This document shows, in pieces, positions 50,445 to 59,044 of a DNA stretch of 64,000 nt (positions are counted from its first letter, which is position 1; every line of letters starts with the position of its first letter). The notes beneath the pieces were generated by a model. It saw only the letters and a program-made list of their open reading frames with translations. It was not told the origin of the DNA and did not search any database. The stretch comes from JAAZLS01 sp964463285 (lineage in GTDB: Bacteria; Bacillota; Dethiobacteria; DTU022). The DNA lies in the NCBI GenBank assembly GCA_964463285.1, contig CAYXBB010000006.1:1-64000 (forward strand), in the 5' to 3' direction. The position numbers and the translations under genes were made by a program.

Positions 50445-52445
50445 ATGTATGCAAAACCTAAGATAGGAGTATATGTCTGCCATTGCGGAATAAATATTGC
50501 TTCTACGGTGGATGTAGAAGCGGTGGCGGAATTTGCCGGCAACCTGCCCCTGGTGAAAGTCTCCCGACACTATTCATATATGTGTTCTGATCCCGGCCAG
50601 ATGCTGATTAAAAATGATATTTTGGAACAGGAAATAAACCGGGTGGTGGTGGCTTCCTGTTCTCCACGCATGCATGAACCGACCTTCAGAAAAGCCTTAC
50701 AGGAAGCCGGGCTGAACCCGTTTTTCCTGGAGATGGCCAATATAAGGGAGCAGTGTTCCTGGGTTCACCAGGACCGGAAACAGGCAACCGCCAAGGCTAA
50801 AAAACTGGTGGCGGCGGCGGTGGCCAAGGTAGGACTGTTGGAACCTCTTGAACCCCAGGAGGCGAGGGCAGAACCGGCGGCGCTGATAATCGGAGGGGGG
50901 ATCGCCGGTATCCAGTCGGCGCTGGATATCGCTGAGGCCGGATTTAAAGTTTACCTGGTGGAACAGACTCCTACCCTGGGAGGACGGATGGCTCAACTGG
51001 ACAAAACTTTTCCCACCCTGGACTGTTCGGCCTGTATTTTAACCCCCAAGATGGTGGATGTCGCCGGGCATCCCAACATCGAATTGCTGACCTATTCGCA
51101 GGTAGAACGGGTAGACGGGTATATCGGCAACTTCGAAATAACAGTACGCAAAAAAGCACGCTACGTGGATATGGATAAGTGTACCGGCTGCGGAATCTGT
51201 GCCCAGGAGTGCCGGGTAGCGAACCGTATCTGGAGTGAGTTTGAACAGGGTCTGGGGAAGCGCTCGGCAATTTACCTGCCTTTTCCTCAGGCGGTGCCGG
51301 CCAAGTACACCATCGATCCCGAGGCCTGTCTCTATCTGACCAGGGGAAAATGCGGTAAGGGACCCCGCTGCGTCGAGGCCTGCTTGCCTGGGGCAATTAA
51401 CTTTGAACAGAAGGACCAGGTGATCAAATTCAAGGTGGGCTCGATCATAGTGGCTACCGGGTTTGATGTATTTGAGGCCCACCGCAAGCCGGAGTATGGG
51501 TATTCGGATTACCCAAATGTGATTACCAGTATGGAAATGGAGCGCCTGGTATCCGCCTCCGGGCCTACCGGGGGGAAGATCGTGATCGGTAGCGGGGATC
51601 AGGCGGTGATTCCCAAGAAGGTGGCATTTATCCAGTGTGTGGGCTCCCGGGATAAAAGCACAGGCAATGAATACTGTTCCCGGGTCTGTTGCATGTATAC
51701 CGCCAAACAGGCCCACCTGGTAAAAGAGAAAATCCCGGAGGCCGAGGTCCGGGTTTACTATATGGACGTGCGGGCTTTTGGCAAAGGGTTCGAGGAATTT
51801 TATGATCGGGTGCGCCGGGAAGGAGTCCGTTATATTCGCGGCAACCCCTCAGAGATATTCAAGCGGGGAGATAAACTGATAATTAAGGTTGAAGATACTC
51901 TCACCGCCACTCCCCTGGAGGAGGAGGCTGATCTGGTAGTGCTGGCGGTAGGGCTGGAACCTAGAAAAGATTCCCGCCGGATAAGCGAGTTGCTGCGCCT
52001 ATCTGTATCGCCGGACAGGTTTTTCCTGGAGGCTCACCCCAAACTCCGACCGGTGGATACGGCTACCGACGGAATTTTTCTGGCCGGCTGCTGCCAGGGG
52101 CCTAAAGATATTCCCGACACGGTGGCCCAGGCCAAGGGGGCAGCCTCGTCGGCGATGATCCCTCTTTCATCAGGAAAGGTGAAAATCGGGGCCCAGGTTG
52201 CAGAGGTAAACGAATCCACCTGCCGGGGCTGTGGCTACTGTGTGGAGATTTGTCCATACAGTGCAGTGGAGCTGGTGGAGATAAACCGGTTTGGACACCA
52301 GGTAAAGGTAGCCCGGGTAAACGAAGCTTTATGCAAGGGTTGCGGCTCTTGTTCCGCCGGCTGTTATTCCGACTCCATACAGCCCAAATCGTTCCGGGAC
52401 AGTCAAATATTACCTCAAATAGCAGTACTGGGGGGCAGAGCATGA
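50445..52445 (+). CDS. hdrA: Heterodisulfide reductase subunit A
   Basis: The 666-residue flavin/Fe-S hub has 'IGVYVCHCGINIASTVDV', 'ASCSPRMHEPTFRKAL', the FAD motif 'IIGGGIAGIQSALDIAEAG', 'FPTLDCSACILTPKMV', four-cysteine ferredoxin motifs ('CTGCGICAQEC', 'CRGCGYCVEICPY', 'CKGCGSCSAGC') and 'GIFLAGCCQGPKDIPDTV'. HdrA bifurcates electrons between ferredoxin and a heterodisulfide-type site. It overlaps mvhD by four bases. No separate hdrB or hdrC follows; the fused protein at 47386 is the likely partner. Confidence 0.95.
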   Translation: MYAKPKIGVYVCHCGINIASTVDVEAVAEFAGNLPLVKVSRHYSYMCSDPGQMLIKNDILEQEINRVVVASCSPRMHEPTFRKALQEAGLNPFFLEMANIREQCSWVHQDRKQATAKAKKLVAAAVAKVGLLEPLEPQEARAEPAALIIGGGIAGIQSALDIAEAGFKVYLVEQTPTLGGRMAQLDKTFPTLDCSACILTPKMVDVAGHPNIELLTYSQVERVDGYIGNFEITVRKKARYVDMDKCTGCGICAQECRVANRIWSEFEQGLGKRSAIYLPFPQAVPAKYTIDPEACLYLTRGKCGKGPRCVEACLPGAINFEQKDQVIKFKVGSIIVATGFDVFEAHRKPEYGYSDYPNVITSMEMERLVSASGPTGGKIVIGSGDQAVIPKKVAFIQCVGSRDKSTGNEYCSRVCCMYTAKQAHLVKEKIPEAEVRVYYMDVRAFGKGFEEFYDRVRREGVRYIRGNPSEIFKRGDKLIIKVEDTLTATPLEEEADLVVLAVGLEPRKDSRRISELLRLSVSPDRFFLEAHPKLRPVDTATDGIFLAGCCQGPKDIPDTVAQAKGAASSAMIPLSSGKVKIGAQVAEVNESTCRGCGYCVEICPYSAVELVEINRFGHQVKVARVNEALCKGCGSCSAGCYSDSIQPKSFRDSQILPQIAVLGGRA

Positions 52446-52873
52446 GTGAACAGTTTGAACCAAATATTGTGGCTTTTTTATGTAACTGGTGTTCATATGC
52501 CGGGGCGGATCTGGCTGGAACCAGCCGGGTGCAATACCCGGCCAACATTCACGTGATCCGGGTGATGTGTTCAGGAAGGGTTAACCCGCTGTATGTGGTA
52601 AATGCTTTGCAACAGGGCGCGGACGGAGTGTTAATCTCCGGCTGTCATCCCGGGGACTGCCATTACATGGAAGGCAATCTGTATACCCGCCGGCGCCTGG
52701 GGATATTAAAAGAGCTGTTGTCATTTATAGGGATTGACCCCCGACGGTTTAATGTCAGCTGGGTTTCCGCCTCCGAGGGGAACAAATGGAAGGAAGTAGT
52801 CCAGAAAGCAGTAGATGATGCCAGGGAAGCCGGGCCTTTTAACGGATTCAGGCGACGCCGGATCGGCTGGTAG
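52442..52873 (+). CDS. MvhD/FlxD-like iron-sulfur adaptor
   Basis: The 143-residue protein has 'IVAFLCNWCSYAGADLAG', 'IRVMCSGRVNPLYV', 'LQQGADGVLISGCHPGDCHY' and 'RRLGILKELL', the 2Fe-2S MvhD pattern. In methanogens MvhD wires hydrogenase to HdrA; in bacteria FlxD does so for an NADH module. ATG 52442 overlaps the hdrA stop. The longer upstream frame is inside hdrA and is ignored. Confidence 0.94.
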   Translation: MSEQFEPNIVAFLCNWCSYAGADLAGTSRVQYPANIHVIRVMCSGRVNPLYVVNALQQGADGVLISGCHPGDCHYMEGNLYTRRRLGILKELLSFIGIDPRRFNVSWVSASEGNKWKEVVQKAVDDAREAGPFNGFRRRRIGW

Positions 52874-52884
52874 GAGGTAGAAAG

Positions 52885-53865
52885 ATGGAAATTAATGAAC
52901 TAAGGCAGACCGCGGCAGAAATACTTTCCCGGGATGATGTTAAATACCTTTTTGGATGGCAGCAGGGGAGCTTCGGCTACCGGGTATCACCCGTTTTAAT
53001 AAAAGAGGCTGCCGGGGCGGAAAAACTGATATTTTCACCTCTCTGTACCTCTAATTTAGCGGCTTATTTGATCAAAACGGAAAAACTGCCTTTACCGAGG
53101 GGCCAGGAGCCCGATAATCGAAAGATAGCCCTGATGGTCAAGGGGTGTGACAGCCGGGCGGTGGTCCAGTTGTTGGTGGAAAAGGGGGTGGAGAGGGACC
53201 AGTTGATAATATTGGGTTGTCCCTGCCCGGGAGTGGTGGATCTACACCGGTTACAAGAGAAATATCCTGAGCCGGCTGCTCCGGCAGAGATGACCTGGCA
53301 GAAAGGGGATTTTCTGTTGCGCACAAATGGACAGAAGATCTTGATCCCCCGGGAAGAGGTGCTGGCAGAAAAGTGCCGGCTATGCCGTTATCCAAACCCG
53401 GTAATCAGCGACCTGACCATTGGAGAAACCGTCGAATCCTGGGAATCCGCTATCGATCAGGGGGTGGAGGAACTGGAAAAGACGGGTTTAGACCAGAGAT
53501 GGGATTTCTGGGAGAAGGAATTTTCCAATTGCCTGCGTTGTTATGCCTGTCGCCAGGCCTGTCCGCTGTGTTACTGTGAGGATTGTATTTTGGATCGGCT
53601 TAACCCTACTTGGATTAGCCGGGCAGTTAACTTCTCAGAAAATACTGCCTTTAACCTGGCCCGGGCATTTCATCTGGCGGGGCGTTGTGTAGAATGTGGA
53701 GAGTGTGAGCGGGTATGCCCGGCCCGGATCCCGCTGGGTCGCCTAAACCGAAAACTTAGCCGGGAGGTTCGTCAAAAATTTGGTTATGAGGCCGGAGTGG
53801 ATCCGGAAGCCAAACCTTTCCTGGCCGCTTTTCGCCCTGACGATCCGGAGGAGTTTATTTTATAA
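52885..53865 (+). CDS. Flx-type 4Fe-4S protein (FrhB-like plus ferredoxin motifs)
   Basis: The 326-residue protein has an N-terminal region typical of the FrhB/FlxC-like group ('LIFSPLCTSNLAAYLI', 'IALMVKGCDSRAVVQLL', 'LGCPCPGVVDL'), then Cys clusters 'KCRLCRYPNP', 'CLRCYACRQACPLCYC' and 'CVECGECERVCPARIP'. It probably passes electrons between the NADH-oxidising subunit and HdrA through MvhD. It lies 11 bases after mvhD and overlaps the next gene by one base. The precise Flx letter is uncertain. Confidence 0.8.
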   Translation: MEINELRQTAAEILSRDDVKYLFGWQQGSFGYRVSPVLIKEAAGAEKLIFSPLCTSNLAAYLIKTEKLPLPRGQEPDNRKIALMVKGCDSRAVVQLLVEKGVERDQLIILGCPCPGVVDLHRLQEKYPEPAAPAEMTWQKGDFLLRTNGQKILIPREEVLAEKCRLCRYPNPVISDLTIGETVESWESAIDQGVEELEKTGLDQRWDFWEKEFSNCLRCYACRQACPLCYCEDCILDRLNPTWISRAVNFSENTAFNLARAFHLAGRCVECGECERVCPARIPLGRLNRKLSREVRQKFGYEAGVDPEAKPFLAAFRPDDPEEFIL

Positions 53866-54896
53866 TGGGGGTGGAACCGGCTATGTTGTTGGATAAAGAT
53901 AAATGGCCTGATTTTGTAGCGAAGCTGGCCCGCCGGAACCTGCAAGTGCCGGTAGAAAAGCAGGGTGTGATCAAATTTGCACCTCTGCCCAAGGGTCCGG
54001 CCCCAATCCTGGAGCGCAGCGGCAATACCACTATCCCGCCTAAAGCACACTTTTTCCCCCAGACCGAAACATTGTACCGGTTTCAACCGGGAAATTTCAA
54101 AATGGAGATCCCTCCGCTTGAAGAAGAATCGGTGCTGTTGGGGATTCGTCCCTGCGATGCTCGTGCTATATCCATTGTAGAGCGATTGTTCGGAGGGGAA
54201 ATTGACGATCCTTATTTTCGCCGACGCCGGGAACTGGTAACCCTGGTAGGGGTGGCCTGCCGGGAACCGGGAATAAACTGTTTTTGCACCTCGGTAGGTG
54301 GGGGGCCTGCTTCTACAGAAGGGTTGGATCTGTTGATAGTGGATTTAGATGATAGCTATTTTTTACAGGCAGTTACCGTAAAAGGCGAAGCGCTGATAGA
54401 AGCCGCCCGGCATCTGCTGCAGGAGGCGTCGAAAGCAGCCCTTGACCGGAAAGATCAGGTTGTCAAACAATCTTCCGAAAAAATAAAGCGCTTTATAAAC
54501 GTGGAGGAGATTCCGCAGGGCCTCCCCACTTTGTGGGAAGACCCACTATGGCAGGATACGGCATCGGCCTGCCTGGGATGCGGGATCTGTACCTATCTGT
54601 GTCCTACCTGCCATTGTTTTGATATTCAGGATGAACAGGAAGGCGGGGGGGGACGGCGTTACCGCAACTGGGATTCTTGCATGTACGGCGAATACAGCCT
54701 TCATGCTTCAGGGCATAATCCCCGCCCCACCCGCAGGGAACGCACCCGTAACCGAATCAATCATAAATACAACTATTTCGTACAAAAATTTGGAATAATT
54801 GCCTGCGTGGGGTGCGGGCGGTGTATAAATCTTTGCCCGGCGAATATAGATCTGCTGGAAGTGCTGGGGCTGGTTAAGGAGGCACTGCGAAGATGA
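53865..54896 (+). CDS. Flx-type 4Fe-4S dicluster protein (sulfhydrogenase beta/AsrA-like)
   Basis: The 343-residue protein matches the HydB/AsrA/FlxB family, with 'LLGIRPCDARAISIVERLF', 'VGVACREPGINCFCTSVGG' and two ferredoxin motifs 'CLGCGICTYLCPTCHCFD' and 'CVGCGRCINLCPANIDLLE'. In sulfhydrogenases, Asr and Flx complexes this subunit accepts electrons from an FAD/NAD(P) partner, which is encoded next. Start ATG 53865 overlaps the upstream stop and the end overlaps the next start, showing tight coupling. Confidence 0.85.
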   Translation: MGVEPAMLLDKDKWPDFVAKLARRNLQVPVEKQGVIKFAPLPKGPAPILERSGNTTIPPKAHFFPQTETLYRFQPGNFKMEIPPLEEESVLLGIRPCDARAISIVERLFGGEIDDPYFRRRRELVTLVGVACREPGINCFCTSVGGGPASTEGLDLLIVDLDDSYFLQAVTVKGEALIEAARHLLQEASKAALDRKDQVVKQSSEKIKRFINVEEIPQGLPTLWEDPLWQDTASACLGCGICTYLCPTCHCFDIQDEQEGGGGRRYRNWDSCMYGEYSLHASGHNPRPTRRERTRNRINHKYNYFVQKFGIIACVGCGRCINLCPANIDLLEVLGLVKEALRR

Positions 54897-55735
54897 ACCG
54901 AAATCCTTATATGCCGCATATGGCCACGGTGGAGGAAGTCTGGATGGAGACCGGTGGCGATCGCTGTATAAAAACATTTCGAGTAGTGTTTGAAGATGAG
55001 GAGGTTAAAAAAAATTGGACTCACCGCCCCGGGCAGTGTGCAATGATCGGAGTGCTGGGGGTTGGGGAAAGTATGATCTCTATTTCTAGTTCACCTACCG
55101 AATCAGGTTTTTTAAGATTCTCTGTGATGAGGACCGGCAAAGTAACCGGAGCGTTGCACCGGCTGGAATCCGGTGACAAGATGACTGTTCGAGGCCCCTA
55201 CGGGAACAGTTTTCCGGTAGATGACTGGAAAGGAAAAAATATATTAACTGTGGGGGGAGGGATCGGTCAGGCCCCTCTGCGCCCGGTGGTGGAGTATATT
55301 AAATACCACCGGGAAGATTACGGCAACCTGATCCTTATTTATGGGGCTCGCAGTTCGGGGGATCTCTGTTTTAAACCGGAATTTAAGGAGATGGCCTCTT
55401 GTGACAAAATCAGTTGCCATCTGTCCATAGACCTGTCCGAAGAAGGATGGGAACATTATGTGGGTTTTGTGCCCTCCCTATTGATGGAGGTAAGCCCCTC
55501 TCCGGAAAATACCATTGCCATCACCTGCGGGCCGCCGGTAATGATCCGATTTGTTCTGGAGAACCTCAAACGGTTAGGCTTTGCCGATGATCAGATCTAT
55601 ACCACATTGGAGAACCGGATGAAGTGCGGTATTGGAAAATGCGGCCGTTGCAACGCCGGCCCGCTTTATGTCTGTCAGGACGGCCCGGTGTTTAGCTATA
55701 TGCAGTTAAAACATGTTCCGGAGGCATTTGCCTGA
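54893..55735 (+). CDS. Flx-type FAD/NAD(P)H oxidoreductase subunit (AsrB/HydG/FlxA-like)
   Basis: The 280-residue protein has a ferredoxin-reductase-like FAD barrel ('HRPGQCAMIGVLGVGE', 'SISSSPTESGFLRFS', 'VRGPYGNSFP'), an NAD-binding part ('ILTVGGGIGQAPLRPVVEYI', 'ITCGPPVMIRFVL') and a C-terminal 2Fe-2S site 'ENRMKCGIGKCGRCNAG'. It is the likely NAD(P)H-oxidising entry or exit point of the Hdr/Flx system. It overlaps the upstream gene by four bases and ends the operon. Confidence 0.92.
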   Translation: MNRNPYMPHMATVEEVWMETGGDRCIKTFRVVFEDEEVKKNWTHRPGQCAMIGVLGVGESMISISSSPTESGFLRFSVMRTGKVTGALHRLESGDKMTVRGPYGNSFPVDDWKGKNILTVGGGIGQAPLRPVVEYIKYHREDYGNLILIYGARSSGDLCFKPEFKEMASCDKISCHLSIDLSEEGWEHYVGFVPSLLMEVSPSPENTIAITCGPPVMIRFVLENLKRLGFADDQIYTTLENRMKCGIGKCGRCNAGPLYVCQDGPVFSYMQLKHVPEAFA

Positions 55736-55790
55736 CAACTTAACGGAGGGACGGTTCTCTTGTTTTGTGTTGAAAGAACGGGGAGAGTAG

Positions 55791-55814
55791 TAGTGCTCCC
55801 TTAAGGGTGCACTA
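55791..55814. terminator. Hairpin with CCCTTAAGGG centre after the flx-like operon
   Basis: TAGTGC-T-CCC, TTAA, GGG-T-GCACTA folds with one mismatch, 56 bases past the last gene. Its centre and flanks match the hairpin at 13592-13622. No T-run is present. Confidence 0.45.
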
Positions 55815-55894
55815 TGGTCTTGGCAGTTTGAAAATAAATAACATCTACCCTTCTTCCGGTCGTTTGTAGAAAAAACCGGATCGTACGACACCAG

Positions 55895-55932
55895 GGAACC
55901 GCCTCCTTGGGTTGATGAAAGGAGGTGGTTCC
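55895..55932. promoter_or_regulatory. 14-bp inverted repeat upstream of the RseC-like gene
   Basis: GGAACCGCCTCCTT (55895-55908), ten bases, AAGGAGGTGGTTCC (55919-55932), with one G-T pair. The right arm contains a Shine-Dalgarno-like AAGGAGG and the left its complement. It may be a leader hairpin, a processing site or a terminator. Confidence 0.5.
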
Positions 55933-55998
55933 ACGTTTCTTTACCCGGTTGAATGGGTATGTTAATATTAGACATAAGGTATTCAAGGAGCAGCAGCT

Positions 55999-56463
55999 AT
56001 GGATCGGGTGGGAACAGTAATTGAGGTTAAACCGAGGTCGGCGGTAGTCAGGTTGAGGAGACACTTGACCTGCGAGCGCTGTGGACGTTGCGGGGGAATT
56101 CTGGGTGGGCCGGATCAGCGGGATCACCTGGTGGAGGTGTTAAACCCCATCAACGCCCGGGTAGGGCAGAAAGTGCTAATTATCGCCGATGATCGGAAAG
56201 TGGTATTCGTATCGTTTATGCTTTATCTGGTTCCGTTAATAGCGCTGGTGGGGGGAATATTTTTGTGGATCTATATCTCTCCCCGCCTGGGATTTCGGGA
56301 GGGGTCTGAGTTGCCGGCGGTAGCGCTAGGCATGGCTTTGATGGGTCTTGTATATGTGGCCCTTCGCCACTGGGACAACCGCATCAAGGATAACCCCCGG
56401 TACAAGCCAGTAATTGCCGAACTGGTGAAAGAGCTGGAAGAAAAGTCAGCCGACCGACCCTAA
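55999..56463 (+). CDS. RseC/MucC-family membrane protein
   Basis: The 154-residue protein has the family layout: an N-terminal beta region with 'GTVIEVKPRSAVVRL' and the cysteine motif 'CERCGRCGG', 'NARVGQKVLI', then two membrane helices ('FMLYLVPLIALVGGIFLWIY' and 'ALGMALMGLVYVAL') and a basic tail. In Proteobacteria RseC acts in SoxR reduction and membrane-stress signalling; in Clostridia it is usually near Rnf or redox genes. Its position right after the Hdr-Etf-Flx operon fits a redox link, but its role here is unknown. Confidence 0.85.
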   Translation: MDRVGTVIEVKPRSAVVRLRRHLTCERCGRCGGILGGPDQRDHLVEVLNPINARVGQKVLIIADDRKVVFVSFMLYLVPLIALVGGIFLWIYISPRLGFREGSELPAVALGMALMGLVYVALRHWDNRIKDNPRYKPVIAELVKELEEKSADRP

Positions 56464-56481
56464 CAAAAGCATTTTTCCCCC

Positions 56482-56511
56482 TTGCTGGACAAACCGATTA
56501 CATGATACAAT
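56482..56511 (+). promoter_or_regulatory. Promoter of the lysine riboswitch-lysA transcript
   Basis: TTGCTG (56482-56487), an 18-base spacer and TACAAT (56506-56511) lie just ahead of the riboswitch. Confidence 0.7.
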
Positions 56512-56527
56512 ACAAAAAATTTACTAC

Positions 56528-56720
56528 TAGATTAAAACCTCATCTTTTTTCAGGTGGGGTAGAGGCGCGGTTTCCAACAGTAACCACCGGGAGGAGCAGG
56601 GATCCGAGGACCGGCGGGGAAAGGGGAGACTGCCGAAGCCTTTGGGGACCCCCCTGAATCCGAGGGTTGGGACGTCAGTGAATAACTGGCGGACTGTCAT
56701 TGGGAGCAACCCGTATCCCG
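56528..56720 (+). ncRNA. Lysine riboswitch (L-box)
   Basis: Conserved L-box elements appear in order: GGGTAGAGGCGCGG, AACAGTAA, GGGGAAAGGGGAGACTGCCGAAG, a GGTTGGGACGTCAGT segment, and the closing GGCGGACTGTCATTGGGAG. The five-helix layout and position before lysA make the identification secure. A terminator hairpin follows at 56771, so lysine is expected to switch off read-through into lysA-dapF-dapL. Confidence 0.93.
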
Positions 56721-56770
56721 GTGGAGAGCTATCTCACAATTTACCAGAGGTTATCCGGTACAGGATGACA

Positions 56771-56796
56771 GCTAACAAACGGGTTAGCTTTTTTCT
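56771..56796 (+). terminator. Riboswitch-controlled terminator
   Basis: GCTAAC (56771-56776), a short loop, GTTAGC (56783-56788), followed by TTTTTT. It ends 30 bases before lysA and is the expression platform of the lysine riboswitch. Confidence 0.88.
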
Positions 56797-56826
56797 TTAT
56801 CAGGGGATATTGAAGGGGGAACAGAT

Positions 56827-58185
56827 ATGTATATGCCTGGATCTATGACTATTAATAACAGGGGGCACCTGGCAATTGGGGAATTGGATCTGCCAGAGCT
56901 GGCCCAAAAATATGGAACACCGGTGTATGTGTATGATGAGGCGTTGATCCGCAAACGCTGTCGTGAGTACCAGGAGGCGCTTGAACAGCATTATCCGCAT
57001 GGAAAGGCTATATTTGCCGGAAAGGCTTTTTTAACTCTGGCCATGTGCCGTCTGCTTATGCAGGAGGAATTGGGCCTGGATGTGGTCTCCGAGGGAGAGC
57101 TGTATACCGCTGCCCGAGCCGGATTTCCCATGGAGCAGGTATATTTTCATGGTAACAACAAGGACCCTGCCGAGTTGAAAATGGCGGTAGAGTTAGGAGT
57201 GGGCCGGGTAGTAGTGGATAGTATTATGGAGTTGGAGCGGTTAGGGCAGGAAGCTTCTCGTCAGCGCAAAACGGTAGGGATCTTACTACGGGTGAGACCA
57301 GGAATATCTGCGGACACCCACCGCTATGTCCAGACCGGGCAGGAGGATTCAAAATTTGGGTTGGGGATATCCGATGGACAGGCCTTAGCGGCGACTAAAA
57401 AGGCCTTAAAAATGCCTCGCTTGAAGCTGATGGGTTTGCATTGTCACATTGGCTCGCAAATACTGGATCTCAGCCCGTATAAACTGGCGGCGGAAATTAT
57501 GATGGGTTTGCGGGAGGAAATCCGCCTTAAAACCGGGATCCTTCTTCCAGAGTTGGATCTGGGAGGCGGCCTGGGAATCCGTTATACCAATCGAGATAAC
57601 CCGGCGGAGGTGTCCGACCTGGTGCTGCTGTTGGCAGAAGCGATTAAGATTAAAACTGAACAATACGGTTGCCCTCTTCCCAGATTGTCTCTGGAGCCGG
57701 GACGCTCTATCGTGGGGGAAGCGGGAATAACCTTGTATACGGTGGGAACGATTAAAGATGTTCCCGGCATCCGCCGTTACGTATCCGTAGATGGAGGAAT
57801 GAGCGATAACCTGCGCTGTGCTCTTTATGGAGCCGGTTACGATGCGCTGCTGGCCAACCGGCCGCTGGAACCCGCGGAAGAGCTGGTTACCGTGGCCGGG
57901 AAAGCCTGTGAATCGGGAGATATCCTGATCCATGATTTAAAGCTTCCTTTTCCCCGCCCCGGCGATATTCTGGCGGTGTTTAGCACGGGAGCCTATCATT
58001 TTTCCATGTATAGCCAGTACAACCGCCATCTCCGACCGCCGGTGGTGTTTGTCAACGGTGAGCTGGCGGAGCTGGTGGTCAGGAGAGAGCCCCTGGAAGA
58101 TTTGACCCGCTTGGAGCTAATACCTCCTCATCTACAAAAATTACCCGGTTTTAAAATAGCCGAGGAGTTGGAGGGCAGTGCGTGA
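56827..58185 (+). CDS. lysA: Diaminopimelate decarboxylase
   Basis: The 452-residue PLP enzyme makes lysine from meso-diaminopimelate. It has the PLP lysine in 'IFAGKAFLTLAMC', 'LDVVSEGELYTA', 'HGNNKDPAELKMA', 'GLHCHIGSQI', 'LDLGGGLGIRY', 'EPGRSIVGEAG' and the active-site Cys in 'GKACESGDIL'. AAGGGGGAA precedes ATG 56827. It is the first gene of the riboswitch-controlled lysA-dapF-dapL run. Confidence 0.97.
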   Translation: MYMPGSMTINNRGHLAIGELDLPELAQKYGTPVYVYDEALIRKRCREYQEALEQHYPHGKAIFAGKAFLTLAMCRLLMQEELGLDVVSEGELYTAARAGFPMEQVYFHGNNKDPAELKMAVELGVGRVVVDSIMELERLGQEASRQRKTVGILLRVRPGISADTHRYVQTGQEDSKFGLGISDGQALAATKKALKMPRLKLMGLHCHIGSQILDLSPYKLAAEIMMGLREEIRLKTGILLPELDLGGGLGIRYTNRDNPAEVSDLVLLLAEAIKIKTEQYGCPLPRLSLEPGRSIVGEAGITLYTVGTIKDVPGIRRYVSVDGGMSDNLRCALYGAGYDALLANRPLEPAEELVTVAGKACESGDILIHDLKLPFPRPGDILAVFSTGAYHFSMYSQYNRHLRPPVVFVNGELAELVVRREPLEDLTRLELIPPHLQKLPGFKIAEELEGSA

Positions 58186-58186
58186 G

Positions 58187-59044
58187 ATGCAGCGGGATAA
58201 AATAAAATTTATTAAGATCCATGGTCTAGGCAATGACTTTGTGTTATTCCCCGATTGGGATCCGGGAATTGGGGATCCAGCAAAATTGGCGGTAGGGCTC
58301 TGCCACCGGCGATTCGGGATCGGTGCCGATGGGCTAGTGCTGCTTTTGCCCCCGGAGACGGGAGATTGGGCCATGCGGATTTACAATTCCGACGGATCGG
58401 AGGCGGAGATGTGTGGAAATGCTCTGCGGTGTGTGGCCAGTTACCTGGTAACCAGTGGCCGGGTGAAAGGGCCGGAAATAACCATAGATACCAGAGCCGG
58501 CATTAAGCAGGCCACAGTTCTTTCCGGGGGACAGGTGCGGGTAGACATGGGAGCGCCTATCTTGGATAGCCCGGCTATTCCGGTATCCGGCCCACCGCGT
58601 CGGATCGTGGAGGAAGAGATAGAGGTAGCGGGAGATAAATTTAAATTTGCAGCGATAAACATGGGAAATCCCCATTGTGTAATCTTTCTGGAGCCTAACC
58701 GGAAAATTGCGGTTTCCCGGCTGGGCCCCCTCCTGGAACGACATCCCCTGTTTCCGCAAAAAGTGAATGTAGAGTTTTGCCGGGTGGAAGGCCCGGATCA
58801 GGTCCAGGTCCAGGTTTGGGAACGAGGAGCCGGTGAAACGCTGGCCTGCGGTACCGGTGCCTGCGCATCACTGGTAGCCGGGGTGCTACAGGGCAAACTC
58901 CACCGGCAGGCAAGAATAAATTTACCGGGAGGGGTGTTAAGTATTTACTGGTCCCCCGGGGGATCTGTGTTCATGGAAGGGCCGGCCGAAGAGGTGTTTA
59001 CAGGAGAGGTAAGGCTTAAAGGAGGAGCGCACGGCAATGATTGA
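58187..59044 (+). CDS. dapF: Diaminopimelate epimerase
   Basis: The enzyme of about 285 residues converts LL- to meso-diaminopimelate with a cysteine pair: 'AEMCGNALRCVASYLV' and 'LACGTGACASLVAGVL'. 'IHGLGNDFVLF' is the usual N-terminus and 'INMGNPHCVIF' is present. GTG 58178 overlaps the lysA stop; ATG 58187 is the alternative chosen. It overlaps dapL by eight bases. It provides the lysA substrate and the peptidoglycan cross-linking residue. Confidence 0.96.
   Translation: MQRDKIKFIKIHGLGNDFVLFPDWDPGIGDPAKLAVGLCHRRFGIGADGLVLLLPPETGDWAMRIYNSDGSEAEMCGNALRCVASYLVTSGRVKGPEITIDTRAGIKQATVLSGGQVRVDMGAPILDSPAIPVSGPPRRIVEEEIEVAGDKFKFAAINMGNPHCVIFLEPNRKIAVSRLGPLLERHPLFPQKVNVEFCRVEGPDQVQVQVWERGAGETLACGTGACASLVAGVLQGKLHRQARINLPGGVLSIYWSPGGSVFMEGPAEEVFTGEVRLKGGAHGND

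Noticed and set aside
52250..52441. Longer N-terminus for the MvhD-like protein
   Set aside because: The extension lies inside hdrA in another frame; ATG 52442 overlaps the hdrA stop in the usual coupled manner.
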